Below, piece by piece: positions 25,034 through 35,513 of a stretch of 38,959 nucleotides of DNA (positions within the stretch are counted from its first letter, which is position 1; each line of letters starts with the position of its first letter). The position numbers and the translations under genes are program-made. The DNA comes from Actinomycetota bacterium (GTDB lineage: Bacteria; Actinomycetota; Actinomycetes; Nanopelagicales; Nanopelagicaceae), in contig JACSDF010000010.1 in assembly GCA_015660815.1 (NCBI GenBank), positions 1 through 38,959 of the forward strand. Reading direction: 5' to 3'. The notes below the pieces were generated by a model, which was not told where the DNA came from, did no database searches, and was given only the letters and a program-made list of their open reading frames with translations.

Positions 25034-27310
25034 CTACTTCAGGGCCAAGCGCAGTTTCGCCGTTACCTCTTCAGCTCGCGCATTGCTCAAAGCCCCTCCA
25101 CCTAGCTCCGTGACGTAGAGGGTATCGATAGCCTCAGCGCCCAAAGTGGTAACAATCGCCGAATTAATATCTACTTTCGATTGAGTTATGGCCGAACCAA
25201 TTCTAAATAAAAGACCGGGTCGATCATGGCTTCTTACTTCAATAACTGTGGCATCGGTTGCAGCGTTGTTAAAGTAAACAACCTCCGGTGGTGGAACAGG
25301 AATGCTCGGAATTGTTGAATAGGCTTTTGCCCGAGCAATGAGTTTTTCCTCTACAAGAGTTGAGTCTTCAAATGCCTTTACAATCTCATTTCGTAGTTTT
25401 ACTTGCGTCATCTCTGGCGCGTGCGGCTCTGGAGTAACTATCCAATACATTACAGCCGATTTCCCATGGCTCTTTGTTCGCGCTGATTTAACATCTAAGC
25501 GCGCAGTATTGAGAACTCCAGCAACAAGTGAGAGTAAGCCGGGTTTATCGGGTGAGACGATTTCAATGGAGTATCCACTTGTGTGCGGTTCAAGATTTAC
25601 AGTTAAAACTCCGGTTTGTGCCATCACCAACTGTTCTTGGGTAAGTGCCGGCTGCTCGGCAATCATCGAACCTGACATTGCGCTTCTCACACGATGTACT
25701 AAATCGCTAACTAGCGATGCCTTCCAGTCGCTCCACCCTGTACTTCCGGTCGCCTCCCCATCAGCGACACTCAAAGCATGCAAAAGTTCAAGTGTGTTTA
25801 AATCTGGAATAACATCAATAATTGAAGCAATAGTTGCTGGATCATCTAAATCGCGACGCGTGGCAGTTGCAGAAAGTAAAAGGTGGTGCCTAATTAAAAT
25901 TTGGAGAACCGTGACATCGGCTGATTCAAAACCTATTCGTGCAGCAAGGGGAGCGATTAACCGTTCACCGCGAACTGAGTGATCTTCAATGCCACCTTTG
26001 CCTATGTCATGAAAGAGGGCTGCGAAAAGTAATAAATCCGGTCTATGAACTTTTCGTGTTAACTTTGCCGCCTGCACCGCGGTTTCAACCATATGTCGAT
26101 CAACGGTGTGGTGATGAAGCGCATTTCGCTGTGCTAAAGATCGCAATGGACGCCACTCTGGAATCCACCCAAAGATTATCTCCTCCTGATCTAGGCTTTC
26201 AAAAATCCGAACCATCGATTCGCCGGCTCCAATGAGTGATATCAGATTCTCTCTCGCCTCGCGTGGCCAAGGGGTTGGCAATGTGCCAGTTCCATTTATC
26301 AGAGATTGTGTAATTAATGCACAGGTTTCCAGTGCAATGGGTAGACCTAACTGAGCAGCTGTAGCCGCCGTACGTAGCCCAATCACCGGATCTTCAGAAA
26401 AAGAAATCAAAGGGTCAATAACAATCTCATTATTGCTGACGCTTATATTTTTCGCGACAGAAACGGTACGGGGTTTTCGTAGATAACGACCTAGGCCATC
26501 TCGCCCCTTGTGATCGAGCAGATGCCACGTGTATTCAAGAAGATAATCAACTAATCGTGCAGCTTTTGCGACTTCGCTCATCATCGCATCGGCATCGCTA
26601 TAGCCAAGTGCAGCAGCCACTTTGTCCTGCTCTTGAAATAGAAGACGATCTTTGTTGCGCCCCGTTACTGTGTGCAAAGCTTCGCGCGCATTATTGAGTG
26701 TTGATTCAGCCCAACTGATGCGTTCAAGTGGAACGGGAACGCTGCCAGATAATGCAATAGCACGCAGGGCATTGATATCGCGTAATCCCCCACGTGCCTC
26801 TTTTAAATCTGGTTCAAGAAGATAGGCCAACTCCCCTGCGCGATCGTGACGAATGGCCATTGAAGTTTTCAACTCTGGAAGTCGTGCGCGCGAATTTCTC
26901 TGCCATGTTTTTAGGTTTTCATATAAGACACCGGCAACCATGTTGGGATCACCGGCAATCAGTCGGATATCTAGTAAGCCAAGTGCAACTCTTAGATCAC
27001 TAGTAGATGCTTTGCCCGTCTCGCTTTGCGTCCGTACTGAATGATCTACAGAGTACTTATCCCAGAGCGGGTAGAGCAGTGCGTTAACAAATGCTGCAAG
27101 TTTTTCTTTTGAAAATTGGCCTTGATGAAGAATCAGAATGTCTAGATCTGAGCCAGGAGCAAGCTCACCGCGACCATAACCACCGACTGCCGCAAGTGCT
27201 ACTCCCTTTTCTCCTTTAACCTCTAAGAATTCTTGGGCGGCACTGTAAAAAAGTGAGAGAAGAGAGCGATCGCTCTCGTTCGACCGCTCTCTTCTCTCAC
27301 GCGTACCCAT
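25034..27310 (-). CDS. glnD: PII nucleotidyltransferase/deuridylylase GlnD
   Basis: Bifunctional nitrogen sensor that modifies and demodifies PII; in actinomycetes the modification is adenylylation. Its 758 aa show the nucleotidyltransferase motif GGYGRGELAPGSDLD (43-57, metal-binding D55 and D57). An HD domain for the reverse reaction follows (HHHTVDRHMVETA, ALFHDIGKGG). Two ACT glutamine-sensing domains close the protein (EIVSPDKPGLLSLVAGVL and VRSHDRPGLLFRIGSAI). It is somewhat shorter than the E. coli enzyme at its N-terminus. It is 10 bp after glnB. A TAAGAT box spanning the glnB stop lies 7 nt before the ATG and could be an internal promoter. Confidence 0.95.
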   Translation of the reverse strand: MGTRERRERSNESDRSLLSLFYSAAQEFLEVKGEKGVALAAVGGYGRGELAPGSDLDILILHQGQFSKEKLAAFVNALLYPLWDKYSVDHSVRTQSETGKASTSDLRVALGLLDIRLIAGDPNMVAGVLYENLKTWQRNSRARLPELKTSMAIRHDRAGELAYLLEPDLKEARGGLRDINALRAIALSGSVPVPLERISWAESTLNNAREALHTVTGRNKDRLLFQEQDKVAAALGYSDADAMMSEVAKAARLVDYLLEYTWHLLDHKGRDGLGRYLRKPRTVSVAKNISVSNNEIVIDPLISFSEDPVIGLRTAATAAQLGLPIALETCALITQSLINGTGTLPTPWPREARENLISLIGAGESMVRIFESLDQEEIIFGWIPEWRPLRSLAQRNALHHHTVDRHMVETAVQAAKLTRKVHRPDLLLFAALFHDIGKGGIEDHSVRGERLIAPLAARIGFESADVTVLQILIRHHLLLSATATRRDLDDPATIASIIDVIPDLNTLELLHALSVADGEATGSTGWSDWKASLVSDLVHRVRSAMSGSMIAEQPALTQEQLVMAQTGVLTVNLEPHTSGYSIEIVSPDKPGLLSLVAGVLNTARLDVKSARTKSHGKSAVMYWIVTPEPHAPEMTQVKLRNEIVKAFEDSTLVEEKLIARAKAYSTIPSIPVPPPEVVYFNNAATDATVIEVRSHDRPGLLFRIGSAITQSKVDINSAIVTTLGAEAIDTLYVTELGGGALSNARAEEVTAKLRLALK

Positions 27311-27320
27311 GTGCTATATC

Positions 27321-28960
<1,640 letters not shown>

Positions 28961-29095
28961 ATGAGCCATCTTTCAAGTAATAAATACAAGAGTTCTCGCC
29001 TTTGAGATGGGGTAAAGATGCCTTCAAAGAGTTACAAGAGCGGCTCGATAACGTTTCAGGCGCGTTGCAAAAAGCTCTTTTGTGTTACATCTACG
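28961..29095 (-). promoter_or_regulatory. Probable control region of the amt-glnB-glnD operon
   Basis: This is the 135-bp spacer between ftsY and amt. On the minus strand, GTAAC copies lie 11 bp apart (29095-29099 and 29084-29088). A GAAAC (29053-29057) is followed 22 bp later by another GTAAC (29031-29035). The pentamers and 11-bp phasing resemble GlnR a/b half-sites, but the order is not canonical. No clear -10/-35 pair was recognised. Confidence 0.3.
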
Positions 29096-29935
29096 TTACG
29101 CAATGAGCCCCAGAATGTAGGCCTCTGAATCGAAGGGAGCGAAATCGCCCTCTTTTTCGCCAGTTCCAATCCATTTAATAGGTATGTGAAGCTCGCTCTC
29201 AATGGCCAGAGCAATTCCACCGCGTGCGCTTCCATCAAGTTTGGTGAGAATAATTCCAGTGACATTGACTGCAGATGAAAAGATCTTTGCCTGAGCCATC
29301 CCGTTTTGACCGGTAGTGGCATCGATAGTTAAAAGGACCTCACTCACTGGTGATACTTTTTCAACAACCCTTTTTACTTTTTCTAACTCATGCATAAGGT
29401 CACTTTTATTGTGCAAACGTCCTGCGGTATCTATCACTAAATAATCGGTAGCCTCTTGCTTAGCTTTCTTTACCCCATCGAAGGCCACGGAGGCTGGATC
29501 CCCATTAGCTTTTCCAGAAATAACCTCAACATCTATACGTTTCCCCCACGTCTGTAACTGTTCCACTGCAGCTGCACGAAAAGTATCTCCAGCGGCAACA
29601 ATCACGGAAGAGCCGGATTTCTTAATATGCGCGGCCAATTTCGCCACCGATGTAGTTTTTCCGGTTCCATTTACGCCAACAATCATGATTACCGTCGTAC
29701 CTTCTGAATTGATCAGGGGCAGCCGAGATTTTGTACACAGATGCGCAGTCAGAGTTTCGATTAATGCTTCTTGCGCATTCTCACTCTTTACTTTCCGTGC
29801 AGTTTCCAGAAGTTGGCGTGTGAGTGTTGGGCCTATATCTGAAGCCAAGAGCTCGCTCTCGAGCTCTTTCCAGTCTGCAGGGGCAAAAGAGTTTTCTCCT
29901 TTGATTTTCGCAATGAACGTACTAAAAAGACCCAT
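29096..29935 (-). CDS. ftsY: Signal recognition particle receptor FtsY
   Basis: SRP receptor GTPase at the inner face of the membrane, partner of Ffh. The 279-aa protein has NG domains with GVNGTGKTT (87-95), AAGDTFRAAAVEQL, DTAGRLHNKSDLM, TKLDGSARGGIAL and the closing GTGEKEGDFAPF. The acidic A domain of E. coli FtsY is missing: the N-domain starts almost at once (MGLFSTFIAKIK), with only a short amphipathic leader for membrane contact. It is 11 bp after smc, and the two are cotranscribed in many bacteria. Confidence 0.96.
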   Translation of the reverse strand: MGLFSTFIAKIKGENSFAPADWKELESELLASDIGPTLTRQLLETARKVKSENAQEALIETLTAHLCTKSRLPLINSEGTTVIMIVGVNGTGKTTSVAKLAAHIKKSGSSVIVAAGDTFRAAAVEQLQTWGKRIDVEVISGKANGDPASVAFDGVKKAKQEATDYLVIDTAGRLHNKSDLMHELEKVKRVVEKVSPVSEVLLTIDATTGQNGMAQAKIFSSAVNVTGIILTKLDGSARGGIALAIESELHIPIKWIGTGEKEGDFAPFDSEAYILGLIA

Positions 29936-29946
29936 GAAAAGAGTTT

Positions 29947-32900
29947 CTATACGGCGTCAGATTCACGCAACCGTTGCGAGATTACTTCAGTTACACCATC
30001 ACCACGCATTGTGACGCCATAGAGTGAATCAGCAATCTCCATAGTGCGCTTTTGGTGAGTAATAATAATTAGCTGAGAGCTCGCTCGTAACTCCTCAAGA
30101 ACGCCCAGTAAACGTCCAAGGTTGACGTCATCGAGTGCCGCCTCAACTTCATCTAGAACATAAAAGGGGCTAGGCCGTGCTTTAAATATTGCAACAAGCA
30201 TCGCTACAGCTGTCAGAGACTTTTCTCCACCGGAGAGGAGTGAAAGTCGTTTAATCCGCTTTCCTGGTGGACGCGGTTCGACATCAACGCCACTTGTCAG
30301 AGGATTATCTGGATCAACTAAAATTAATCGACCATCTCCTCCAGGAAATAGCCGCGCAAAGATTTCTTCAAAATGACGAGCGGTATCTTCAAAAGCCTCC
30401 ATAAAAATACTCTGAACGCGATCATCTACCTCTTTTATGATGCCAAGAAGATCCTTTTTAGTGTTTTTCAAATCTTCTAATTGATCAGCTAAGAACTTTA
30501 GGCGCTCCTCGAGTGAGGAATACTCTTCGAGTGCCAATGGATTTATCTTGCCCAGCAAATTGAGTGAACGTTCTGCCGAAGCTAACCGCTTTTCCTGTTG
30601 TTCTCGGCGATATGGAATCAACTCAGTTGTGACAATCTCTCCGGCCTCGTTTTCGAAAAAGGTAGGTACATCATTATGTGGGCCATACTCAGCAACAAGA
30701 ACTTCAGTATCGATAGCGAACTCTTCGGCGGTTCTATTTTCAAGGGATTCAATTCTCATCCGTTGTTCGGCCCGTGCAATCTCATCGCGGTGAACACTTG
30801 AGGTAAGAGCTTCAAGTTCGGTAGCAAGTTCACGTTCTCGCGTTCGCACTGAGAGAGTTTCTCCCTCACGAAGCACACGTGATTCCTCTAATCTGGCCCG
30901 TTCAATTGCCGCTTTAGATAGCGATCGCTCAATGTGAATTAATACCTCATAGGCCGACTCAGCGATAGCTGCAGAGATTACAGCGGCTCGGGCGCGAGCA
31001 CCGCGGCGAATAAGCGCGTGCTCTGATGCCTCACGCTCGCTACGTGCCGATTCTTCCAACGCCTGCGCACGAGCTGATACCGATGAGACACGTTCTTCCG
31101 TCGTACGTACAGCAAGTCGAGCTTCAACTTCACGGGTTCGCGCAATGGAGACTGCATTGCGCAAATCTTCGGTCAATGTGTGATCAGGTTCAGCAACAAC
31201 GCCCCGCTGATCAAGCTGGTTCTGTGCAATTACAAGTTCGCCTTCATCACGCGATTTAGCTAATCCGGCCTCATTGATACTTTTATTGAGCCGTTCCACT
31301 TCAGCCAGAGCTGATTTCATGTTTTGACCAGAGACTGCAAGTTGCTCTGTAAGCGAGTTAATCCGAGCGTCGGATTCATTGAGTCTTGACAGGGCAAGGT
31401 CATATTCGCTTTGGCGGCTAGAAATTTCAGTGTTCTGAGCGGAGATTTCAAACTTCAAACGATCGCACGTATGAGTGATCTCTAAATATTTGACTTCCAA
31501 CGCCGCAATTAGAGCATTGATCTCAATAAGTGACGAAGAAGATTTAGATCCTCCTCTTGCTCGCAATCGAGTAATAACATCGCCATCGCGCGTGACGACA
31601 GTGACATCTGGATTGGCGCTAAGGATTACTTCAGCTGAACGGGCGCTCTCTGCAACCACAATATTTGCTAGCAAGGACGCGATGAGCGTGCCGATTGATT
31701 GTGAGCGAACATGTGATGCGAGAGAAACTAAGCCTGAAGGAATATTCGACCCATTATGTGAGCCTTCCTCATATACCAAAACATCGGCCTGGCCTAGATT
31801 TTCACTACGCAAAGTCGTTAATGCAGTTACAGCTGAGGCTAAGTCTTTCACTACGAGCGCATCGGCGAGTGTGCCAAGAGCGGCCGCGGTAGCAGACTCC
31901 CAGCCAGAGTCGATTTCGATAAGGCTAGTAATTGAACCAAGAATATGAACACCATGTGAATCACCTAGTAGTGCCGCTGCCCCATCACGATTTTGTGACG
32001 TCAACTTCATCGCTTCAATTTTAGATTCAACTGCATTTCGTTCACGATCTGCTAAACGCTCTGCCTCTATCAGCTCATGTAACTTTGCTTTAGCAGAGGT
32101 TAAAACCACATTAGTGTTTTCAAATTGGGAATCTAGGCCCTTTTCGCCAGAATCGGCGTTCGCAATTTCAAGTTCATACGTTGAGTATTCGCGTTGCGCC
32201 GTATCAACGCGCTCTTGTGCCTCATTTCGCGAACGGGTCACACGTGCAATCTCTTCAGATATTGCCTCTAACCGCGCCTGAAGCGATTTGATATGACCCT
32301 CTTGTCGGGCCGTACCTTCACGTGCATCTGCGATTGCACGCATTGCAGCTGCGATTTTATTCTCGTCCATCTTCAACGCTTGCTCACTGCGTCCTAACTC
32401 CGAAGTTGCATCAACCAGAGCTTTTTGGAATGCGCTTACACTTTCGCGTAATTCGCGCTCTTCACTTCGTAAAATCTGCGCATCCTTGTCTATCGCATCT
32501 GGATCGCGCCCAGATGCCCGCGCCTCTTCTGCCTCTTCATTGAGGAAACGTGAACGTTCTTGGGCAAGTGATTGTGTCCCGCGAAATTTTTCGCGCAGAG
32601 AGTTTAATTGGTAATAGGTTTCTTGAGCCTGAACAAGTTGTGGCCCTTCAATTGCCGACGCAACATCAAGTGCGCTTTCGCGCGAGCGAACGGTTTCCAC
32701 TTCGTTTTCGACCTCAGCGCGTCGCTCGCGTAACGCTGTCTCATCGGCAACTTCAGCGTCTAAAACTTTGGATAGAGAGATGAAATCATCTGCTAAAAGA
32801 CGTAGTTTTGCATCGCGCAAATCGGCTTGAATCGTCGCTGCCTTCTTTGCTACCTCAGCCTGTTTTCCGAGTGGTCTTAGTTGGCGACGAAGTTCAACAG

Positions 32901-33483
32901 TTAAATCTTGAACACGGGCGAGGTTTGCCTGCATTGAATCCAATTTACGAAGAGCTTTCTCTTTTCTTTTGCGGTGCTTGAGAACTCCAGCCGCCTCTTC
33001 AATAAATCCGCGTCGCTCCTCAGGTGTTGCCATCAATATTGCATCAAGTTGACCTTGCCCAACCACTACGTGCATCTCTCGGCCAATGCCTGAATCACTC
33101 AATAACTCTTGAATATCGAGCAAACGTGTAGCTTCACCATTTATTTGATACTCGCTATGTCCATTTCGGAAAAGTATTCGCGAGATAGTTACCTCAATAA
33201 ACTCAATTGGAAGTGCACCATCAGCGTTGTCTATTGTGAGAGAAACTTCTGCTCTACCAAGGGGTGCTCGTCCGCTTGTTCCGGCAAAGATGACATCCTC
33301 CATCTTTCCGCCACGTAGAGATTTTGCACCTTGCTCTCCCATGACCCAGGTAAGTGCATCAACTACGTTACTTTTACCGGAACCATTAGGACCTACAACG
33401 CACGTGATTCCCGGCTCCAAACGCAAAGTGGTAGCCGAAGCAAAGGACTTAAATCCTTTGAGGGTGATGCTCTTCAAATACAC
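29947..33483 (-). CDS. smc: Chromosome segregation ATPase SMC
   Basis: Condensin core subunit (1178 aa). The N-terminal ATPase head has Walker A GPNGSGKSN (31-39), and a long coiled coil follows. The hinge (about 490-640) is ALLGDSHGVHILGSITSLIE onward. A second coiled coil precedes the C-terminal head, which has the signature LSLLSGGEKSLTAVA and Walker B FYVLDEVEAALDD. Both coils are rich in Arg/Glu. The start is GTG 33483 (YLKSITLKGFKSFA), with TAGGTT 6 nt before it and no Shine-Dalgarno. ScpA/ScpB partners are not in this window. Confidence 0.97.
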   Translation of the reverse strand: MYLKSITLKGFKSFASATTLRLEPGITCVVGPNGSGKSNVVDALTWVMGEQGAKSLRGGKMEDVIFAGTSGRAPLGRAEVSLTIDNADGALPIEFIEVTISRILFRNGHSEYQINGEATRLLDIQELLSDSGIGREMHVVVGQGQLDAILMATPEERRGFIEEAAGVLKHRKRKEKALRKLDSMQANLARVQDLTVELRRQLRPLGKQAEVAKKAATIQADLRDAKLRLLADDFISLSKVLDAEVADETALRERRAEVENEVETVRSRESALDVASAIEGPQLVQAQETYYQLNSLREKFRGTQSLAQERSRFLNEEAEEARASGRDPDAIDKDAQILRSEERELRESVSAFQKALVDATSELGRSEQALKMDENKIAAAMRAIADAREGTARQEGHIKSLQARLEAISEEIARVTRSRNEAQERVDTAQREYSTYELEIANADSGEKGLDSQFENTNVVLTSAKAKLHELIEAERLADRERNAVESKIEAMKLTSQNRDGAAALLGDSHGVHILGSITSLIEIDSGWESATAAALGTLADALVVKDLASAVTALTTLRSENLGQADVLVYEEGSHNGSNIPSGLVSLASHVRSQSIGTLIASLLANIVVAESARSAEVILSANPDVTVVTRDGDVITRLRARGGSKSSSSLIEINALIAALEVKYLEITHTCDRLKFEISAQNTEISSRQSEYDLALSRLNESDARINSLTEQLAVSGQNMKSALAEVERLNKSINEAGLAKSRDEGELVIAQNQLDQRGVVAEPDHTLTEDLRNAVSIARTREVEARLAVRTTEERVSSVSARAQALEESARSEREASEHALIRRGARARAAVISAAIAESAYEVLIHIERSLSKAAIERARLEESRVLREGETLSVRTRERELATELEALTSSVHRDEIARAEQRMRIESLENRTAEEFAIDTEVLVAEYGPHNDVPTFFENEAGEIVTTELIPYRREQQEKRLASAERSLNLLGKINPLALEEYSSLEERLKFLADQLEDLKNTKKDLLGIIKEVDDRVQSIFMEAFEDTARHFEEIFARLFPGGDGRLILVDPDNPLTSGVDVEPRPPGKRIKRLSLLSGGEKSLTAVAMLVAIFKARPSPFYVLDEVEAALDDVNLGRLLGVLEELRASSQLIIITHQKRTMEIADSLYGVTMRGDGVTEVISQRLRESDAV

Positions 33484-33489
33484 GACGTA

Positions 33490-33495
33490 AACCTA
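33490..33495 (-). promoter_or_regulatory. -10 box of a putative leaderless smc-ftsY promoter
   Basis: TAGGTT on the minus strand lies 6 nt before GTG 33483, in the 46-bp gap after rnc. If real, translation begins on a leaderless GTG. Confidence 0.5.
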
Positions 33496-33529
33496 TCGCG
33501 TAAATGCAGCGTTTTTAGCGCAATTATGG

Positions 33530-34201
33530 CTAGACAGGCTCGTTTTTTAAAGATTCGTAGGCAATGCGAGCAGCAATCTGTTCGGCTTCACGTTTGCTCT
33601 TACCAACTCCTTCGCCGACACTTAGTCCTTCGACCATAGCCACTGCGGTGAAATTCTTATCGTGATCAGGTCCATCTTCGCTCACAAGGTACTCAGGTAC
33701 GCCTCGGTTAAGTGCTGCCACCAACTCTTGAAGCGCCGTTTTGCCATCTAACCCTGCTCCACGAGCAACAGCTGAATCTAAAGTTGGAGCGATTAATCTA
33801 CGAACAATCTGTGTGCAGATTTCAAATCCACATTGAAGATAAATAGCACCAATAACCGCCTCGAGCGCATCGGCAAGAAGTGAATTCTTATCCCGCCCAC
33901 CTGTAACTTCTTCGCCTTTGCCAAGACGAATATATTTTCCTAGATCTAATTCACGGGCGATATCTGCTAGCGCGCGCATATTTACCACGCCTGAACGAAG
34001 TGGAGAAAGTCGACTCTCATCAAACTCTGGATAACGTTTGTAGAGTTCTTCAGTAACGATTAAACCTAAAACTGAATCACCTAAAAACTCTAAGCGCTCA
34101 TTGGTTTCTTTACTTGCCGACTCATATGCAAATGAGCGATGAGTAAAAGCTAATTCGAGAAGTGAGGGTTCAATGACAACCCCCAACACCTCATTGAGCA
34201 A
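33530..34201 (-). CDS. rnc: Ribonuclease III
   Basis: Endonuclease for double-stranded RNA that processes rRNA precursors and some mRNAs. Its 223 aa show the RNase III signature NERLEFLGDSVLG (E38 and D42 among the catalytic acids), the second acidic site ADALEAVIGAIYL, and a C-terminal dsRBD (KTALQELVAAL, GVGKSKREAEQIAARIAYESL, part shown). The TTG 34201 start has no clear ribosome-binding site and lies 10 bp after the rpmF stop. A GTG four codons further in is an alternative. Confidence 0.94.
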   Translation of the reverse strand: MLNEVLGVVIEPSLLELAFTHRSFAYESASKETNERLEFLGDSVLGLIVTEELYKRYPEFDESRLSPLRSGVVNMRALADIARELDLGKYIRLGKGEEVTGGRDKNSLLADALEAVIGAIYLQCGFEICTQIVRRLIAPTLDSAVARGAGLDGKTALQELVAALNRGVPEYLVSEDGPDHDKNFTAVAMVEGLSVGEGVGKSKREAEQIAARIAYESLKNEPV

Positions 34202-34211
34202 CTGGCTCAGA

Positions 34212-34385
34212 TCAGACCTCTAATACCTGGCGACGGTTATAAGTTCCGCAGGTTGGGCAGGCAGTGTGCTGAAGTTTTGGAGCTTGGCATTGTGGGCAGG
34301 CCGCTAGCGATGCCGCAGTTGTCTTCCACTGGCTTCGGCGTGAGCGCGTCTTAGAACGCGAGGTCTTCCGCTTTGGTACTGGCAC
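34212..34385 (-). CDS. rpmF: 50S ribosomal protein L32, zinc-binding form
   Basis: Ribosomal protein bL32, 57 aa. The sequence begins with the L32 motif PVPKRKTSRSKTRSRRSQW and continues with two CxxC knuckles, C30-x2-C33 (CPQC) and C43-x2-C46 (CPTC), so this is the zinc-binding C+ paralogue. It starts at GTG 34385, with AGAGG 8 nt upstream. It follows the DUF177 gene by 61 bp and precedes rnc by 10 bp, a widely conserved order. Confidence 0.95.
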   Translation of the reverse strand: MPVPKRKTSRSKTRSRRSQWKTTAASLAACPQCQAPKLQHTACPTCGTYNRRQVLEV

Positions 34386-34393
34386 TTTTCTAA

Positions 34394-34398
34394 CCTCT
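34394..34398 (-). promoter_or_regulatory. Shine-Dalgarno of rpmF
   Basis: AGAGG lies 8 nt before GTG 34385. A short hairpin (34408-34421, GCAAC-GGTG-GTTGC on the forward strand) sits 9 bp upstream of it. Confidence 0.6.
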
Positions 34399-34446
34399 TC
34401 TTCCTACGCAACGGTGGTTGCAGGGCGTAAGTATCCCTTAAAAACT

Positions 34447-35022
34447 CTAATTCTTGAAATCGGGCTCATCTAAGCTCAGCGCTGCCAGGCCTGCCCATCT
34501 AGCGTCAATCTGCTCATGAGCGTGAGTTGCAGGCAGTTCGGACCATTTCGTCCCGCATTCTGGGCACAGGCCCTCACAATCATCGCTACACAACGGCGTA
34601 TGTGGCAGAGCAAGCACGATGAGATCGCGGATAGGGCCCTCCAAATCCATGACATCACCCTCCATGACTAATTCATCCTCAATATCTAACTCATCTTCAG
34701 ATGTCCGGTTTTTCTTACGTTCAAGTTTTTTTTCGTAGAGATAGAGCTCCTGAATTCGCTTTTCAATAACAATTTCGACCGGATCTAAACATCGCCCGCA
34801 CTCACCTTTAGCCGTGGCAAATATTTGCGCGCTGAGTAAAACTCCCTCTGTAACAGATTCAAGTCGTGCATCAACTTCAATCACATCGCCGGCAGGAACC
34901 GCAATAAGTTCTACGCCAACTTTTTCTGGAATCTCAATATCGAGTTCATACTCTTTCATCTCGCCTGCTCTGCGAGGAAGTTCGAACGTATTTAATTTAT
35001 AAACTTCAGGTAATTTTTTCAC
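34447..35022 (-). CDS. DUF177/YceD family protein
   Basis: Conserved protein of 191 aa encoded next to L32 in most bacteria; plant and bacterial members are linked to 23S rRNA accumulation. The N-terminal half is beta-rich. GECGRCLDPVE supplies two cysteines in the middle and CSDDCEGLCPECG four more near residue 150, a likely metal site. A highly acidic stretch (SEDELDIEDELVMEGD) lies between. GTG 35022 follows the DivIVA-like gene stop by 5 bp; TTG 35025 just before it is equally possible. No clear Shine-Dalgarno is present, so it probably relies on coupling. Confidence 0.88.
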   Translation of the reverse strand: MKKLPEVYKLNTFELPRRAGEMKEYELDIEIPEKVGVELIAVPAGDVIEVDARLESVTEGVLLSAQIFATAKGECGRCLDPVEIVIEKRIQELYLYEKKLERKKNRTSEDELDIEDELVMEGDVMDLEGPIRDLIVLALPHTPLCSDDCEGLCPECGTKWSELPATHAHEQIDARWAGLAALSLDEPDFKN

Positions 35023-35027
35023 CAAAA

Positions 35028-35510
35028 TTAATCAGCGTCCGAGAGTTGTGAGAGTGCATCCTTATCTCCAGCGCCAGCTAAACGCTCTCGCCCACGCGAT
35101 ACGGCATCTTGTGTCTTATTTAAGATTACTTCAAGAGTTGCAAGGCGACCATCGATAAATTCTTCAACCTCTGCTTTTTCGTGTATGCCTTGTTCTCGTG
35201 CGTCACCGAGAATTTTACGTGCCTCATCGCGTGCATTCTGGACGATCGATGTTTGTTCGACCATTCGCGCAACGTCTTCACGTGCCATAGAGATCATCGC
35301 CTCAGCGCTCAAGCGCCCCTCTTCTATGATTGCATCACGCATAGAAATTACTCTCTGAGCCGACTCAAAATCTTTTGGGAGTGCAGCACGGGCCTCATCT
35401 AAAAGTTCGAGCATTTCTCCGCGATGAATAACGCAACTCGCAGAGAGCGGAACTCCACGTGCCTCCTCCACCAAAGAGATTGCAGATGCTAATTTCTCGA
35501 TTGAATCCAT
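35028..35510 (-). CDS. DivIVA-like coiled-coil protein
   Basis: Mostly alpha-helical protein of 160 aa related to the actinobacterial gene found between coaD and DUF177, often annotated as cell division initiation protein. After a short N-terminal helix (DSIEKLASAISLVEEARGV), residues 30-150 are heptad-like and rich in Ala, Arg and Glu (ARDEARKILGDAREQG, EVEEFIDGRLATLEVIL), suggesting a coiled coil. The N-terminal DivIVA membrane-binding motif is not obvious. It lies 3 bp after the coaD stop and is presumably cotranscribed. A polar-growth role is only inferred. Confidence 0.75.
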   Translation of the reverse strand: MDSIEKLASAISLVEEARGVPLSASCVIHRGEMLELLDEARAALPKDFESAQRVISMRDAIIEEGRLSAEAMISMAREDVARMVEQTSIVQNARDEARKILGDAREQGIHEKAEVEEFIDGRLATLEVILNKTQDAVSRGRERLAGAGDKDALSQLSDAD

Positions 35511-35513
35511 CGA

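Noticed and set aside
25338-25982. 214-codon open frame on the plus strand inside glnD
   Set aside because: It lies fully antisense to conserved GlnD HD/ACT coding sequence, its product is rich in Ser/Thr and low-complexity, and it has no recognisable motif.
31475-31948. 157-codon open frame on the plus strand inside smc
   Set aside because: It mirrors the SMC hinge coding region in the opposite strand and resembles no known family.
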